Origin: an uncultured Clostridium sp. | GTDB lineage: Bacteria > Bacillota > Clostridia > TANB77 > CAG-465 | DNA: 7,434 nucleotides | Direction of reading: 5' to 3' | Assembly (NCBI GenBank): GCA_900554875.1 | Contig: USJA01000046.1 | Span: 1-7,434, forward strand | Shown here: piece after piece, positions 1-5,977 of the stretch | How the letters are laid out: each line of letters starts with the position of its first letter | Position numbering within the stretch: position 1 is the first letter of the stretch | Translations under genes and position numbers: made by a program | The notes under the pieces: model-generated | What the model was told of the DNA's origin: nothing | Databases searched by the model: none | What the model saw: the letters and a program-made list of their open reading frames with translations, nothing else

Positions 1-51
1 TACAAATAACCTTCCTTTTGTTTCTAAGTTAAAAATTTCTTCTTTAGACAT
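1..51 (-). CDS. Possible start of a hypothetical protein, cut by the window edge
   Basis: An ATG at 51-49 on the minus strand opens a frame that stays open to the left edge (17 codons, MSKEEIFNLETKGRLFV). It would be the third gene of the minus-strand operon. It overlaps the last 28 bases of the 151-residue gene in another frame, which is longer than usual for coupled genes. The sequence upstream of the ATG is only a weak purine run (about GATAAGA), not the strong AGGAGG seen elsewhere in the window. The start could therefore be wrong, or the frame spurious. The short peptide is not recognisable, so no function is offered. Confidence 0.35.
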   Translation of the reverse strand, partial: MSKEEIFNLETKGRLFV

Positions 52-479
52 TTAAAAATCTTATCTATTAATTTCTTAAATGAATTTTCTTTTTTTATAA
101 CTGTCAAATTAACATCTACTTTATCATTATTATTTTGTTTATTAAAATTTTTTTGATTATTTTTAAATAAGTCCTTCGGATCATATTTTTCTTCTTCCCA
201 TTTAATTCTATCCATGTTTTCTTTTTCAATTATTACCTTTCTTTGGTAATCATTTGCCCAATAATCTCTAAAAATGTTTGAAAATATTGCCTTTGTTTCC
301 TCAAGTAATAGCTGTTCTTCAAATGATTTAGTAGTGTCTACCTTAAAATTATACTCTTTGTCTTGTTCTTCTTCAAACATATCTAACATTTCTTTTGGAA
401 TTTTATCTACATTTTCCTTTGAAACAAATTTTAATATTTCAACAACCTCTTTATATGCCTTTTTATAATTATCCTCCAT
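24..479 (-). CDS. Hypothetical charged protein, second gene of the minus-strand operon
   Basis: This is a 151-residue soluble-looking protein with no signal peptide or membrane segment. Residues 1-100 are rich in Glu, Lys and aromatic residues and probably helical, with landmarks KIPKEMLDMF (27-36), SFEEQ (52-56) and IFRDYWANDYQR (69-80). An Asn/Lys-rich, probably flexible linker follows (about 106-120). The tail (134-150) is short, basic and possibly amphipathic, with FKKLIDKIFKCLKKKF. I recall similar short proteins (KIPKEM, then SFEEQ, then an EEEKYDP-like stretch and a basic tail) as hypothetical proteins in gut Clostridia, but know no function for them. Its ATG overlaps the TAA of the 700-residue gene by one base (TAATG). 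A strong GGAGGG lies just upstream, inside the end of that gene, so the two are very likely translationally coupled. The basic tail might contact membrane or nucleic acid; this is speculation. Confidence 0.85.
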   Translation of the reverse strand: MEDNYKKAYKEVVEILKFVSKENVDKIPKEMLDMFEEEQDKEYNFKVDTTKSFEEQLLLEETKAIFSNIFRDYWANDYQRKVIIEKENMDRIKWEEEKYDPKDLFKNNQKNFNKQNNNDKVDVNLTVIKKENSFKKLIDKIFKCLKKKFLT

Positions 480-2581
480 TAATGCCTCCCTCCGTAATCA
501 AAATCACGTGAATTTTTTTCTATTTCTTTTTTATGTGTTCTCTCATAAATTTCTTTATCAACAATTTCTTTTGCCCTATCTTTTATTGCTATAGGTGTAT
601 AAACCGATTTTTTTGCTATTTGATTTGGCGTTATTGTATATTCTGATGTTGAATATATTCCACTTGTTCTATCTTCAAAATATTCCTCAGATTTCTGATC
701 GTGAAAATGAGATATAGACATATGTTCATCAATTCTGACATTTCTATCAAACTGTTGTAAATCACCACTTTTTATTTTATCTTTAACATACTCCACATAT
801 GAATCCAAAACATCAAATTTTACCTGTTCTTCTGCTGGTGTTATTTCTTTGTACTTATCATGTAAATATGTTATAATAGATAAAACATCATTTTTTCCAT
901 TTGGCAAAGTTAATTGTTTTATTCTGTTTGGTTCAATTATCATTTGTTTTCCTAAAAAAGTATTCATATTCCATTTATCCACTTTGCTACTTTCAAAATC
1001 ACTATATGAGCCATACATTTCATGAAAAATTTTATATCCCACATCATTTGTTCTATCTTTTCTTTTAAGATTTGACTCTTTTTTTACATCTACTTCATCA
1101 AATGAAAAATCTTCTCCTTCTTTCAAATCCAATAGATAATAATTACTTGCCTGCATTTCATCAATTTGAAAATCAAATAAGAACTTCATTTTTTCTTTAT
1201 CTTCTCTGTATTTTCCTGATGAAAATTCTTCATTCCATAGTTCTGTTTTATAGTAATATTCCTTTTTTTCTTCTTCAGTTGCAGTACCATTTTCCAGCTT
1301 TTCAATAATTTCTTTGTTTTCTTCTTGAAAACATGGACTATATAATCTATTTGCTCTCCATTTTAACCATACATCCCATGTTTCTAGAGCTCCTTCCAAA
1401 CCATAAGAAAAATAAATGGAACTCTGTTTGTCAATTCCCTTGGAATTACGACCTATTCTGGTTTCTAAACCCTTCCTATCTATTGAATTCTTATCCTTTT
1501 TCAATGAAAAGTGAAATAAGCCATGTTGCAACTCTTCATTAGATAATTCAATCAAATTTACATTTTTTATATTTCCATTATTTTCTTCCTTTTCAAGATC
1601 TCCCTGATAAAATTCCATTTGCTTTTTTTTAATTTTCTGCTTTTTATTTATGTATTCGTTAAATAATGGACTAACATTTATATTTGCTTCAGCATTAATA
1701 TATTTCAAATTACCATTTTGTATGCTATCAAATAATTTATTTATAGCCTCCTTTTTACTATGTGAATTTATTATTTTCATAGCTTCATCAGTTTGATTAA
1801 CATCACATAAAATTTGACAATTTTTAACCACATCAGTAATATCATCAATTTTATCAATACTTAAAACTTGTTTTGGATCATTTATATCTACTTCTTGATC
1901 TGATATCCATTCTTCAGAAAATTCAAAAACAGGTTTTCCTTCTTTATTTTTTTTCATAGTTACAACAGGATTAAATTTTTCGGGATTAATATTATAAGCA
2001 TAATTTGGTCTTATTAATTTTACTACATTATTGCCATGTTTGTCTTGTTGAATTTTTATATTATCGTCACCATAAATATATATTTTTTTATTTTTATCAA
2101 TACATACCATTCCCGACTTTGAATTTCTTACCATATATGGATTACATTCTATTGGACTAGAAGATGCAAATACCCAATCTCCTACTTCAGTTTCATAATT
2201 ATTTGCTCTATTAATAGATTTTGATATTTTTCCACCAATCATTTCTTTAGGCGAAACATCTGTTATATGAGTAATTGTTGCTTTTTGTTCTATAAATACT
2301 TGTTTTATGTCTTGTGCATATCTTTTCATTAATTCAAAGATTTGATTTGTTTCCAAATCTAAATAATTCTCATTTTTTAATAGGATTTGAGAATTTGATT
2401 GTATTTTTTTCCTTTTTTCATCTAATACAGTAAAGGCCTTTTTAACAGTTTCACTACTATATGTATCTAATTTTTTGTTATATTCATCAAGTAATGATTC
2501 TAATTCAACTTGTATATTTATTTGATCAAATATTCTGTTATCTTCAATATTTCTAGATTCAACCGCATTTTTATCGTTCAT
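479..2581 (-). CDS. Large hypothetical protein with two possible ADP-ribosyltransferase-like segments
   Basis: This is a 700-residue protein without signal peptide or membrane segments, first gene of the minus-strand operon. Residues 20-100 look helical. Residues about 100-235 carry THIT (104-107), GDWVFAS (134-140), IYIYGDDN (167-174), PNYAYNINPEKFNPVV (192-207) and SEEWIS (222-227). Residues about 235-345 are helical and lysine-rich. Residues about 345-555 carry LFHFS (355-359), SIDRKGL (366-372), IYFS (389-392), a Trp-rich helix (W402, W405, W408) and KQMIIEPNRI (545-554). The rest is charged, with DEHMSISHFHDQ at 618-629. The ordered His, then Phe/Tyr-x-Ser, then Glu landmarks occur twice and resemble ADP-ribosyltransferase-fold proteins (KptA/DarT style). 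That is inference by eye; no known family is assigned. The ATG at 2579-2581 is preceded by GAGGGA at a 5-nt spacing and by a good promoter. The reading frame is intact throughout. Confidence 0.9.
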   Translation of the reverse strand: MNDKNAVESRNIEDNRIFDQINIQVELESLLDEYNKKLDTYSSETVKKAFTVLDEKRKKIQSNSQILLKNENYLDLETNQIFELMKRYAQDIKQVFIEQKATITHITDVSPKEMIGGKISKSINRANNYETEVGDWVFASSSPIECNPYMVRNSKSGMVCIDKNKKIYIYGDDNIKIQQDKHGNNVVKLIRPNYAYNINPEKFNPVVTMKKNKEGKPVFEFSEEWISDQEVDINDPKQVLSIDKIDDITDVVKNCQILCDVNQTDEAMKIINSHSKKEAINKLFDSIQNGNLKYINAEANINVSPLFNEYINKKQKIKKKQMEFYQGDLEKEENNGNIKNVNLIELSNEELQHGLFHFSLKKDKNSIDRKGLETRIGRNSKGIDKQSSIYFSYGLEGALETWDVWLKWRANRLYSPCFQEENKEIIEKLENGTATEEEKKEYYYKTELWNEEFSSGKYREDKEKMKFLFDFQIDEMQASNYYLLDLKEGEDFSFDEVDVKKESNLKRKDRTNDVGYKIFHEMYGSYSDFESSKVDKWNMNTFLGKQMIIEPNRIKQLTLPNGKNDVLSIITYLHDKYKEITPAEEQVKFDVLDSYVEYVKDKIKSGDLQQFDRNVRIDEHMSISHFHDQKSEEYFEDRTSGIYSTSEYTITPNQIAKKSVYTPIAIKDRAKEIVDKEIYERTHKKEIEKNSRDFDYGGRH

Positions 2582-2586
2582 ATATG

Positions 2587-2592
2587 TCCCTC
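2587..2592 (-). promoter_or_regulatory. Ribosome binding site of the 700-residue gene
   Basis: Read on the minus strand, GAGGGA lies 5 nt upstream of the ATG at 2581-2579. It supports this start over internal methionines. Confidence 0.7.
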
Positions 2593-2603
2593 ACTTATTT
2601 TTT

Positions 2604-2632
2604 ATTGTATCATATTTAAAAAATTTTTTCAC
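2604..2632 (-). promoter_or_regulatory. Predicted sigma-A promoter of the minus-strand operon
   Basis: On the minus strand an extended -10 element, TGA-TACAAT (-10 at 2609-2604), matches the consensus at five of six positions. Seventeen bases upstream lies a weaker -35, GTGAAA (2632-2627), matching four of six. Transcription would start near 2597 and leave a leader of roughly 16 nt, just enough for the ribosome binding site. There is no room for a riboswitch or attenuator. Confidence 0.6.
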
Positions 2633-2803
2633 TAATTATAATAAAAAATCTTTTTACTTATAATATTTATTTTTAATTGCCTTAATATGTTTCCTATTTT
2701 TTTATGCTATTAAATATACTATACTATATAATAATGTATATATCAAGCATTATTTATCTTAATATCTAAATCTGTCGCAACATCTCAATTTATAGCATTT
2801 TAC
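2633..2803. other. AT-rich divergent intergenic spacer between two promoters
   Basis: This is the centre of the 278-bp gap between the divergent 700-residue gene and porC. It is almost wholly A/T, with short TATAC/TATAT runs around 2715-2745. I see no open frame with a ribosome binding site, no GC-containing hairpin and no convincing operator palindrome. It could hold a binding site for a regulator of por, but none can be named from the sequence. Confidence 0.5.
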
Positions 2804-2832
2804 TTGACTTGTAATAATTTTAGATATATACT
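2804..2832 (+). promoter_or_regulatory. Strong sigma-A promoter of the por operon
   Basis: A -35 TTGACT (2804-2809) and a -10 TATACT (2827-2832) are separated by exactly 17 bases. Each matches its consensus (TTGACA, TATAAT) at five of six positions. The predicted start near 2839 gives a leader of about 20 nt that runs directly into AAGGAGG, so control is probably at transcription initiation rather than by an RNA leader. Confidence 0.8.
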
Positions 2833-2846
2833 TATATCATAATCTT

Positions 2847-2853
2847 AAGGAGG
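2847..2853 (+). promoter_or_regulatory. Ribosome binding site of porC
   Basis: AAGGAGG is a near-perfect anti-16S match with six bases (TTTAAA) before the ATG at 2860. It fixes the porC start. Confidence 0.85.
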
Positions 2854-2859
2854 TTTAAA

Positions 2860-3435
2860 ATGATAGAAATCAGATGGCATGGCAGAGGCGGTCAAGGGGC
2901 TAAAACAGCTTCCCTTTTACTTGCCGACGCTGCTTTTAATACAGGAAAATATATTCAGGGATTTCCTGAATATGGACCAGAAAGAATGGGAGCACCAATT
3001 ACTGCATATAATCGTATCAGTGACACACCTATTAGAATACATTCTAATATTTATGAGCCTGACTATGTTGTAGTTGTAGATGACTCTCTTATTGGAGCTG
3101 TTGATGTAACAAGTGGACTTAAAGATAATGGCGCTATAGTTATAAATACAAATGAAGATATTGATAGTTTAAGAAAAAAATTAAATGGATTTAGTGGTAA
3201 AATATATACTATAGATGCATCAAAAATTAGCTTGGAATGCTTAAAAGCAAATTTTCCAAATACAGCTATGCTTGCTGCAGTTGTAAATATAACTAAAATA
3301 ATGTCTAAAGAAGAACTTGTAGACAATATGAAAGATGCTTTTAGCCATAAATTTGCTAAAAAACCTGAGGTAATTGAACCAAATATGGAAGCTTTACTTA
3401 GAGGATACGATGAAATTAAAGGAGGTACTAAATGA
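2860..3435 (+). CDS. porC: Pyruvate:ferredoxin oxidoreductase, gamma subunit
   Basis: This is the gamma subunit of the cytoplasmic four-subunit 2-oxoacid:ferredoxin oxidoreductase that converts pyruvate and CoA to acetyl-CoA and CO2 with reduction of ferredoxin. At 191 residues it has the usual full length of the family. Key features are the N-terminal glycine-rich GRGGQG (8-13), the FPEYGPERMGAPITAYNRIS region (35-54) typical of this subunit, YVVVVDDSL (69-77), and PNTAMLAAVVNI (133-144). In the family the gamma subunit corresponds to the domain involved in CoA binding and subunit contacts. It is first in the operon, and its TGA overlaps the porD ATG (ATGA). Pyruvate rather than branched-chain oxoacid specificity is inferred from resemblance of all four subunits to Por proteins; sequence alone cannot prove it. 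Confidence 0.95.
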   Translation: MIEIRWHGRGGQGAKTASLLLADAAFNTGKYIQGFPEYGPERMGAPITAYNRISDTPIRIHSNIYEPDYVVVVDDSLIGAVDVTSGLKDNGAIVINTNEDIDSLRKKLNGFSGKIYTIDASKISLECLKANFPNTAMLAAVVNITKIMSKEELVDNMKDAFSHKFAKKPEVIEPNMEALLRGYDEIKGGTK

Positions 3436-3713
3436 AGAAAAAATATAGTTTAGGCGGTATAATTTTAAAAGATGGTAACTCTGTAGAATTTAAAACAGGT
3501 GACTGGAAAAATAAATATCCATATCATGATAAAGAAAAATGTAAAAATTGTATGATGTGTGTTCCTTATTGTCCAGAAGGATGCATTAGACATAAAGACG
3601 GAAAACTACTTGGTATGGACCTTGACTTTTGTAAAGGGTGTGGTATCTGTGCAAAAGTTTGTCCATTTCATGCAATTGATATGAAATCTGATATAGATAA
3701 ACAGGAGGTGTAA
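3432..3713 (+). CDS. porD: Pyruvate:ferredoxin oxidoreductase, delta (2x[4Fe-4S] ferredoxin-like) subunit
   Basis: This 93-residue subunit carries two [4Fe-4S] clusters and relays electrons from the thiamine site in the beta subunit toward external ferredoxin. The N-terminal part contains TGDWK (22-26), conserved in Por delta subunits. Cluster motif 1 is C37-x2-C40-x2-C43-x3-C47-P; motif 2 is C67-x2-C70-x2-C73-x3-C77-P. An extra Cys (C51) sits just after motif 1 in CPEGC. Such subunits often have a non-cysteine residue at that place, so C51 is a minor oddity. The start overlaps porC by four bases and is preceded by GGAGGT at 3421-3426, inside the end of porC. The stop is followed after three bases by the porA ATG. 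Confidence 0.95.
   Translation: MKKKYSLGGIILKDGNSVEFKTGDWKNKYPYHDKEKCKNCMMCVPYCPEGCIRHKDGKLLGMDLDFCKGCGICAKVCPFHAIDMKSDIDKQEV
3703..3710 (+). promoter_or_regulatory. Ribosome binding site of porA
   Basis: AGGAGGTG lies inside the last codons of porD, six bases before the porA ATG at 3717. It supports coupled translation. Confidence 0.8.
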
Positions 3714-3716
3714 ATT

Positions 3717-4901
3717 ATGGCTATACGTGAAAGATTAAGTGGTAATGAAGCTGTTGCCACTGCTATGAAACAAATAAATCCAGATGTTGTTGCTGCATAT
3801 CCAATTACTCCATCAACAGAAATACCACAATATTTTTCAAATTTCGTTGCAAATGGTACTGTTGATACTGAGTTTATACCTGTTGAAAGTGAACACTCAG
3901 CAATGTCTGCTACAATTGGTGCTGCAGCGGCTGGTGGCAGAGTTATGAGTGCAACTTCATCACAAGGACTTGCACTTATGTTTGAAATGCTATACGTAGC
4001 TTCTGGAATGAGATTACCTATGACACTAATATGTGCAAATAGAGCATTATCTGCTCCATTAAATATTCATAATGATCATTCCGACTCAATGGGAGTAAGA
4101 GACTGTGGATTTATTCAATTATACTGTGAAAATAATCAAGAAGCATATGATAATACAATTATGGCGGTAAAAATAACTGAAAAAACTAAACTTCCTGTTA
4201 TGGTTTGCTATGATGGATTTATAACATCACACTCTATTGAAAATATAATGCTTTTAGAAAACGAGGAAGTTAAAAAATTTGTAGGTAAATATGAACCGGA
4301 AGAATATTTACTTGATATGAACAAAAATATCTCAATGGGTCCACTTGCTCTTCAAAAATATTATTTTAGCATTAGAAAAGATTTATCTGTTGCTATGGAT
4401 AATGCTATAGATGTAATAAAACAAGTATCAGATGAATTTTATAAACTAACTGGAAGAAAATACGAATTGTATGAAAAATATAAATTGAATGATGCTCAAA
4501 TTGGAATAATTGCTCTTAATTCAACAGCTGGTACAATAAAAGATGCTATTGATAAGCTAAGAGATAAAGGTATAAAAATAGGCCTTTTAAAACCTAGATG
4601 TTTTAGACCTCTTCCTTATACCTCTATTCCACAAGAACTAAAAAATTTAAAGGCTCTTGCTATTATGGATAAAGCCGATAGTATAAATGGATATTGTGGT
4701 CCTTTATTTGGGGAAATAACATCTGCTATGTTTTCTCAAAACATACATGTAAATGCCATAAATTATATTTATGGACTTGGCGGTGCAGATGTTAAAATTG
4801 ATGATATAGAAAATATTGCAAACACTTTAATAAATATATCAAATACAGGAAAAATAGATAAAGTTAAATATTTTCTTGGTCTTGAAAAGGAGGAGGTTTA
4901 A
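3717..4901 (+). CDS. porA: Pyruvate:ferredoxin oxidoreductase, alpha subunit
   Basis: This 394-residue subunit is of normal length and forms the substrate pocket with the beta subunit. The N-terminal pyrimidine-binding-type domain (about 10-230) shows AAYPITPSTE (26-35), PVESEHSAMSATIGA (55-69), with E57 at the place of the conserved glutamate that helps activate thiamine diphosphate, TSSQGLALM (80-88), NRALSAPLNIHNDHSDSM (108-125) and YDGFITSH (165-172). The C-terminal domain (about 258-375) shows IGIIALNSTAGT (262-273), LKPRCFRPLP (291-300) and IYGLGGADV (351-359), as in Por alpha and the matching domain of single-chain enzymes. ATG at 3717 is preceded by AGGAGGTG. Its TAA directly abuts the porB ATG. 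Vor alpha subunits are the nearest alternative, but the PITPSTE and HSDSM segments read as Por. Confidence 0.95.
   Translation: MAIRERLSGNEAVATAMKQINPDVVAAYPITPSTEIPQYFSNFVANGTVDTEFIPVESEHSAMSATIGAAAAGGRVMSATSSQGLALMFEMLYVASGMRLPMTLICANRALSAPLNIHNDHSDSMGVRDCGFIQLYCENNQEAYDNTIMAVKITEKTKLPVMVCYDGFITSHSIENIMLLENEEVKKFVGKYEPEEYLLDMNKNISMGPLALQKYYFSIRKDLSVAMDNAIDVIKQVSDEFYKLTGRKYELYEKYKLNDAQIGIIALNSTAGTIKDAIDKLRDKGIKIGLLKPRCFRPLPYTSIPQELKNLKALAIMDKADSINGYCGPLFGEITSAMFSQNIHVNAINYIYGLGGADVKIDDIENIANTLINISNTGKIDKVKYFLGLEKEEV
4887..4897 (+). promoter_or_regulatory. Ribosome binding site of porB
   Basis: A double AAGGAGGAGGT lies within the last codons of porA, with four bases before the ATG at 4902. 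It decides the porB start with no gap after the porA stop. Confidence 0.8.
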
Positions 4902-5852
4902 ATGTATATCTTAAAAGAGCAAATAAAAAAAGAAAATAGACTTACCTCTGGTCATAGAATGTGTGCTGGTTGTGGTGCACCAGTTATTGTTAACGGTGTT
5001 CTAAGAGCATTAAAAGAAGAAGATAACGCTGCTATATCAGTTGCAACTGGTTGCCTTGAAGTATCTACTTGTACATACCCATACACATCATGGAAAAATT
5101 GTTCATTTATTCATACAGCATTTGAATGTGCACCTGCTACTTTATCTGGTGTTGAAGCTGTGTATAATAAATTCAAAAAAGATGGAAAAATAAATGATGA
5201 TAAAACTACTAAATTTATTGGATTTGGTGGTGACGGAGGTACTCTAGATATAGGTCTACAATCATTATCTGGTGCAATGGAAAGAGGACATGATATAACA
5301 TACATATGTTATGATAATGGTGCATATATGAATACCGGAACTCAACGTTCCTCTTCTACTCCACATTATGCTGATACTACAACATCTCCTGTTGGTAAAG
5401 TTGAAAATGGAAAATCTCAAGTACGTAAAGATTTAACAGAAATAATGGTAAAACATAATATTCCATATGTAGCACAATCAGCTTTGATTGGAAATTTAAA
5501 AGATTTATATGAAAAATCAGAAAAGGCAATTTACACTAAAGGTCCTACGTATATATCTGTTTTATCACCTTGCCCAAGGGGATGGGGATATCCTACAGAA
5601 GATCTTCAGACTATTTCTAAACTTGCAGTAGATACATGTTTCTGGCCACTTTACGAAGTTGAAAATGGTAAATACAAAATAACATATAGACCTGCTAAAA
5701 AATTACCAATTGAAGAATTTTTAAAATTACAAAGAAGATTTAGACATATGTTTAAACCTGGTAATGAGTGGATGATTGAAGATTTACAAAAAGAAATTGA
5801 TAAAAAATGGGCTTATCTTGAGATGATGGAAAAAATAACTAACACAAACTGA
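4902..5852 (+). CDS. porB: Pyruvate:ferredoxin oxidoreductase, beta (thiamine diphosphate) subunit
   Basis: This 316-residue subunit is of normal length. It binds thiamine diphosphate and one [4Fe-4S] cluster and carries out the decarboxylation. Expected cluster ligands are visible: C21 and C24 in MCAGCGAP, C51 in ATGCLEVS, and C224 in SPCPRGW. The thiamine/Mg motif runs from GDGGTLDIG (110-118, with D111) to YDNGAYMNTGTQRSSSTP (137-154, with D138, N139 and N144). The tail, with FWPLYEVENGKYKITYRP (247-264) and EEFLKLQRRFRHMF (271-284), is the usual end of Por beta proteins and argues for pyruvate specificity. It is last in the operon; a strong hairpin follows the TGA by about 30 bases. Confidence 0.95.
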   Translation: MYILKEQIKKENRLTSGHRMCAGCGAPVIVNGVLRALKEEDNAAISVATGCLEVSTCTYPYTSWKNCSFIHTAFECAPATLSGVEAVYNKFKKDGKINDDKTTKFIGFGGDGGTLDIGLQSLSGAMERGHDITYICYDNGAYMNTGTQRSSSTPHYADTTTSPVGKVENGKSQVRKDLTEIMVKHNIPYVAQSALIGNLKDLYEKSEKAIYTKGPTYISVLSPCPRGWGYPTEDLQTISKLAVDTCFWPLYEVENGKYKITYRPAKKLPIEEFLKLQRRFRHMFKPGNEWMIEDLQKEIDKKWAYLEMMEKITNTN

Positions 5853-5882
5853 GTGTTTTTTAATATTTAAAAATATAACTTA

Positions 5883-5924
5883 AAATAAGAGAAACTTACA
5901 TTTAAAAGCAAGTTTCTCTTATTT
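5883..5924. terminator. Bidirectional intrinsic terminator between por and the pilin-like gene
   Basis: A perfect 15-bp inverted repeat, AAATAAGAGAAACTT (5883-5897) and AAGTTTCTCTTATTT (5910-5924), surrounds a 12-base loop. The stem has A-rich 5' and T-rich 3' flanks in both directions. It sits between two converging genes, so it most likely ends transcription of por (plus strand) and of the pilin-like gene (minus strand). A U-tract beyond the stem is short, so efficiency is uncertain. A weaker TAACATT/AATGTTA hairpin (5953-5972) lies next to the minus-strand stop. Confidence 0.8.
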
Positions 5925-5977
5925 CATGTCTAGATTAATATACAAAAGTTCCTAACATTCCTAAAAATGTTAATAAT

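Noticed and set aside
1072..1542. Plus-strand open frames of 69-78 codons inside the 700-residue gene
   Set aside because: They lie antisense to a clear gene, are rich in Leu/Phe/Ser as expected for the reverse of Lys/Glu-rich coding sequence, and have no ribosome binding site.
2715..2745. TATAC/TATAT repeat-like stretch as an operator or iteron
   Set aside because: The units are irregular, lack spacing periodicity and match the low-complexity background of the spacer.
2833..2859. Riboswitch or attenuator ahead of porC
   Set aside because: The predicted leader is only about 20 nt and is nearly all ribosome binding site; no structured RNA can fit.
3063..3326. Minus-strand frame of 87 codons within porC
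   Set aside because: It is antisense to a well-conserved gene with intact motifs; there is no supporting start signal.
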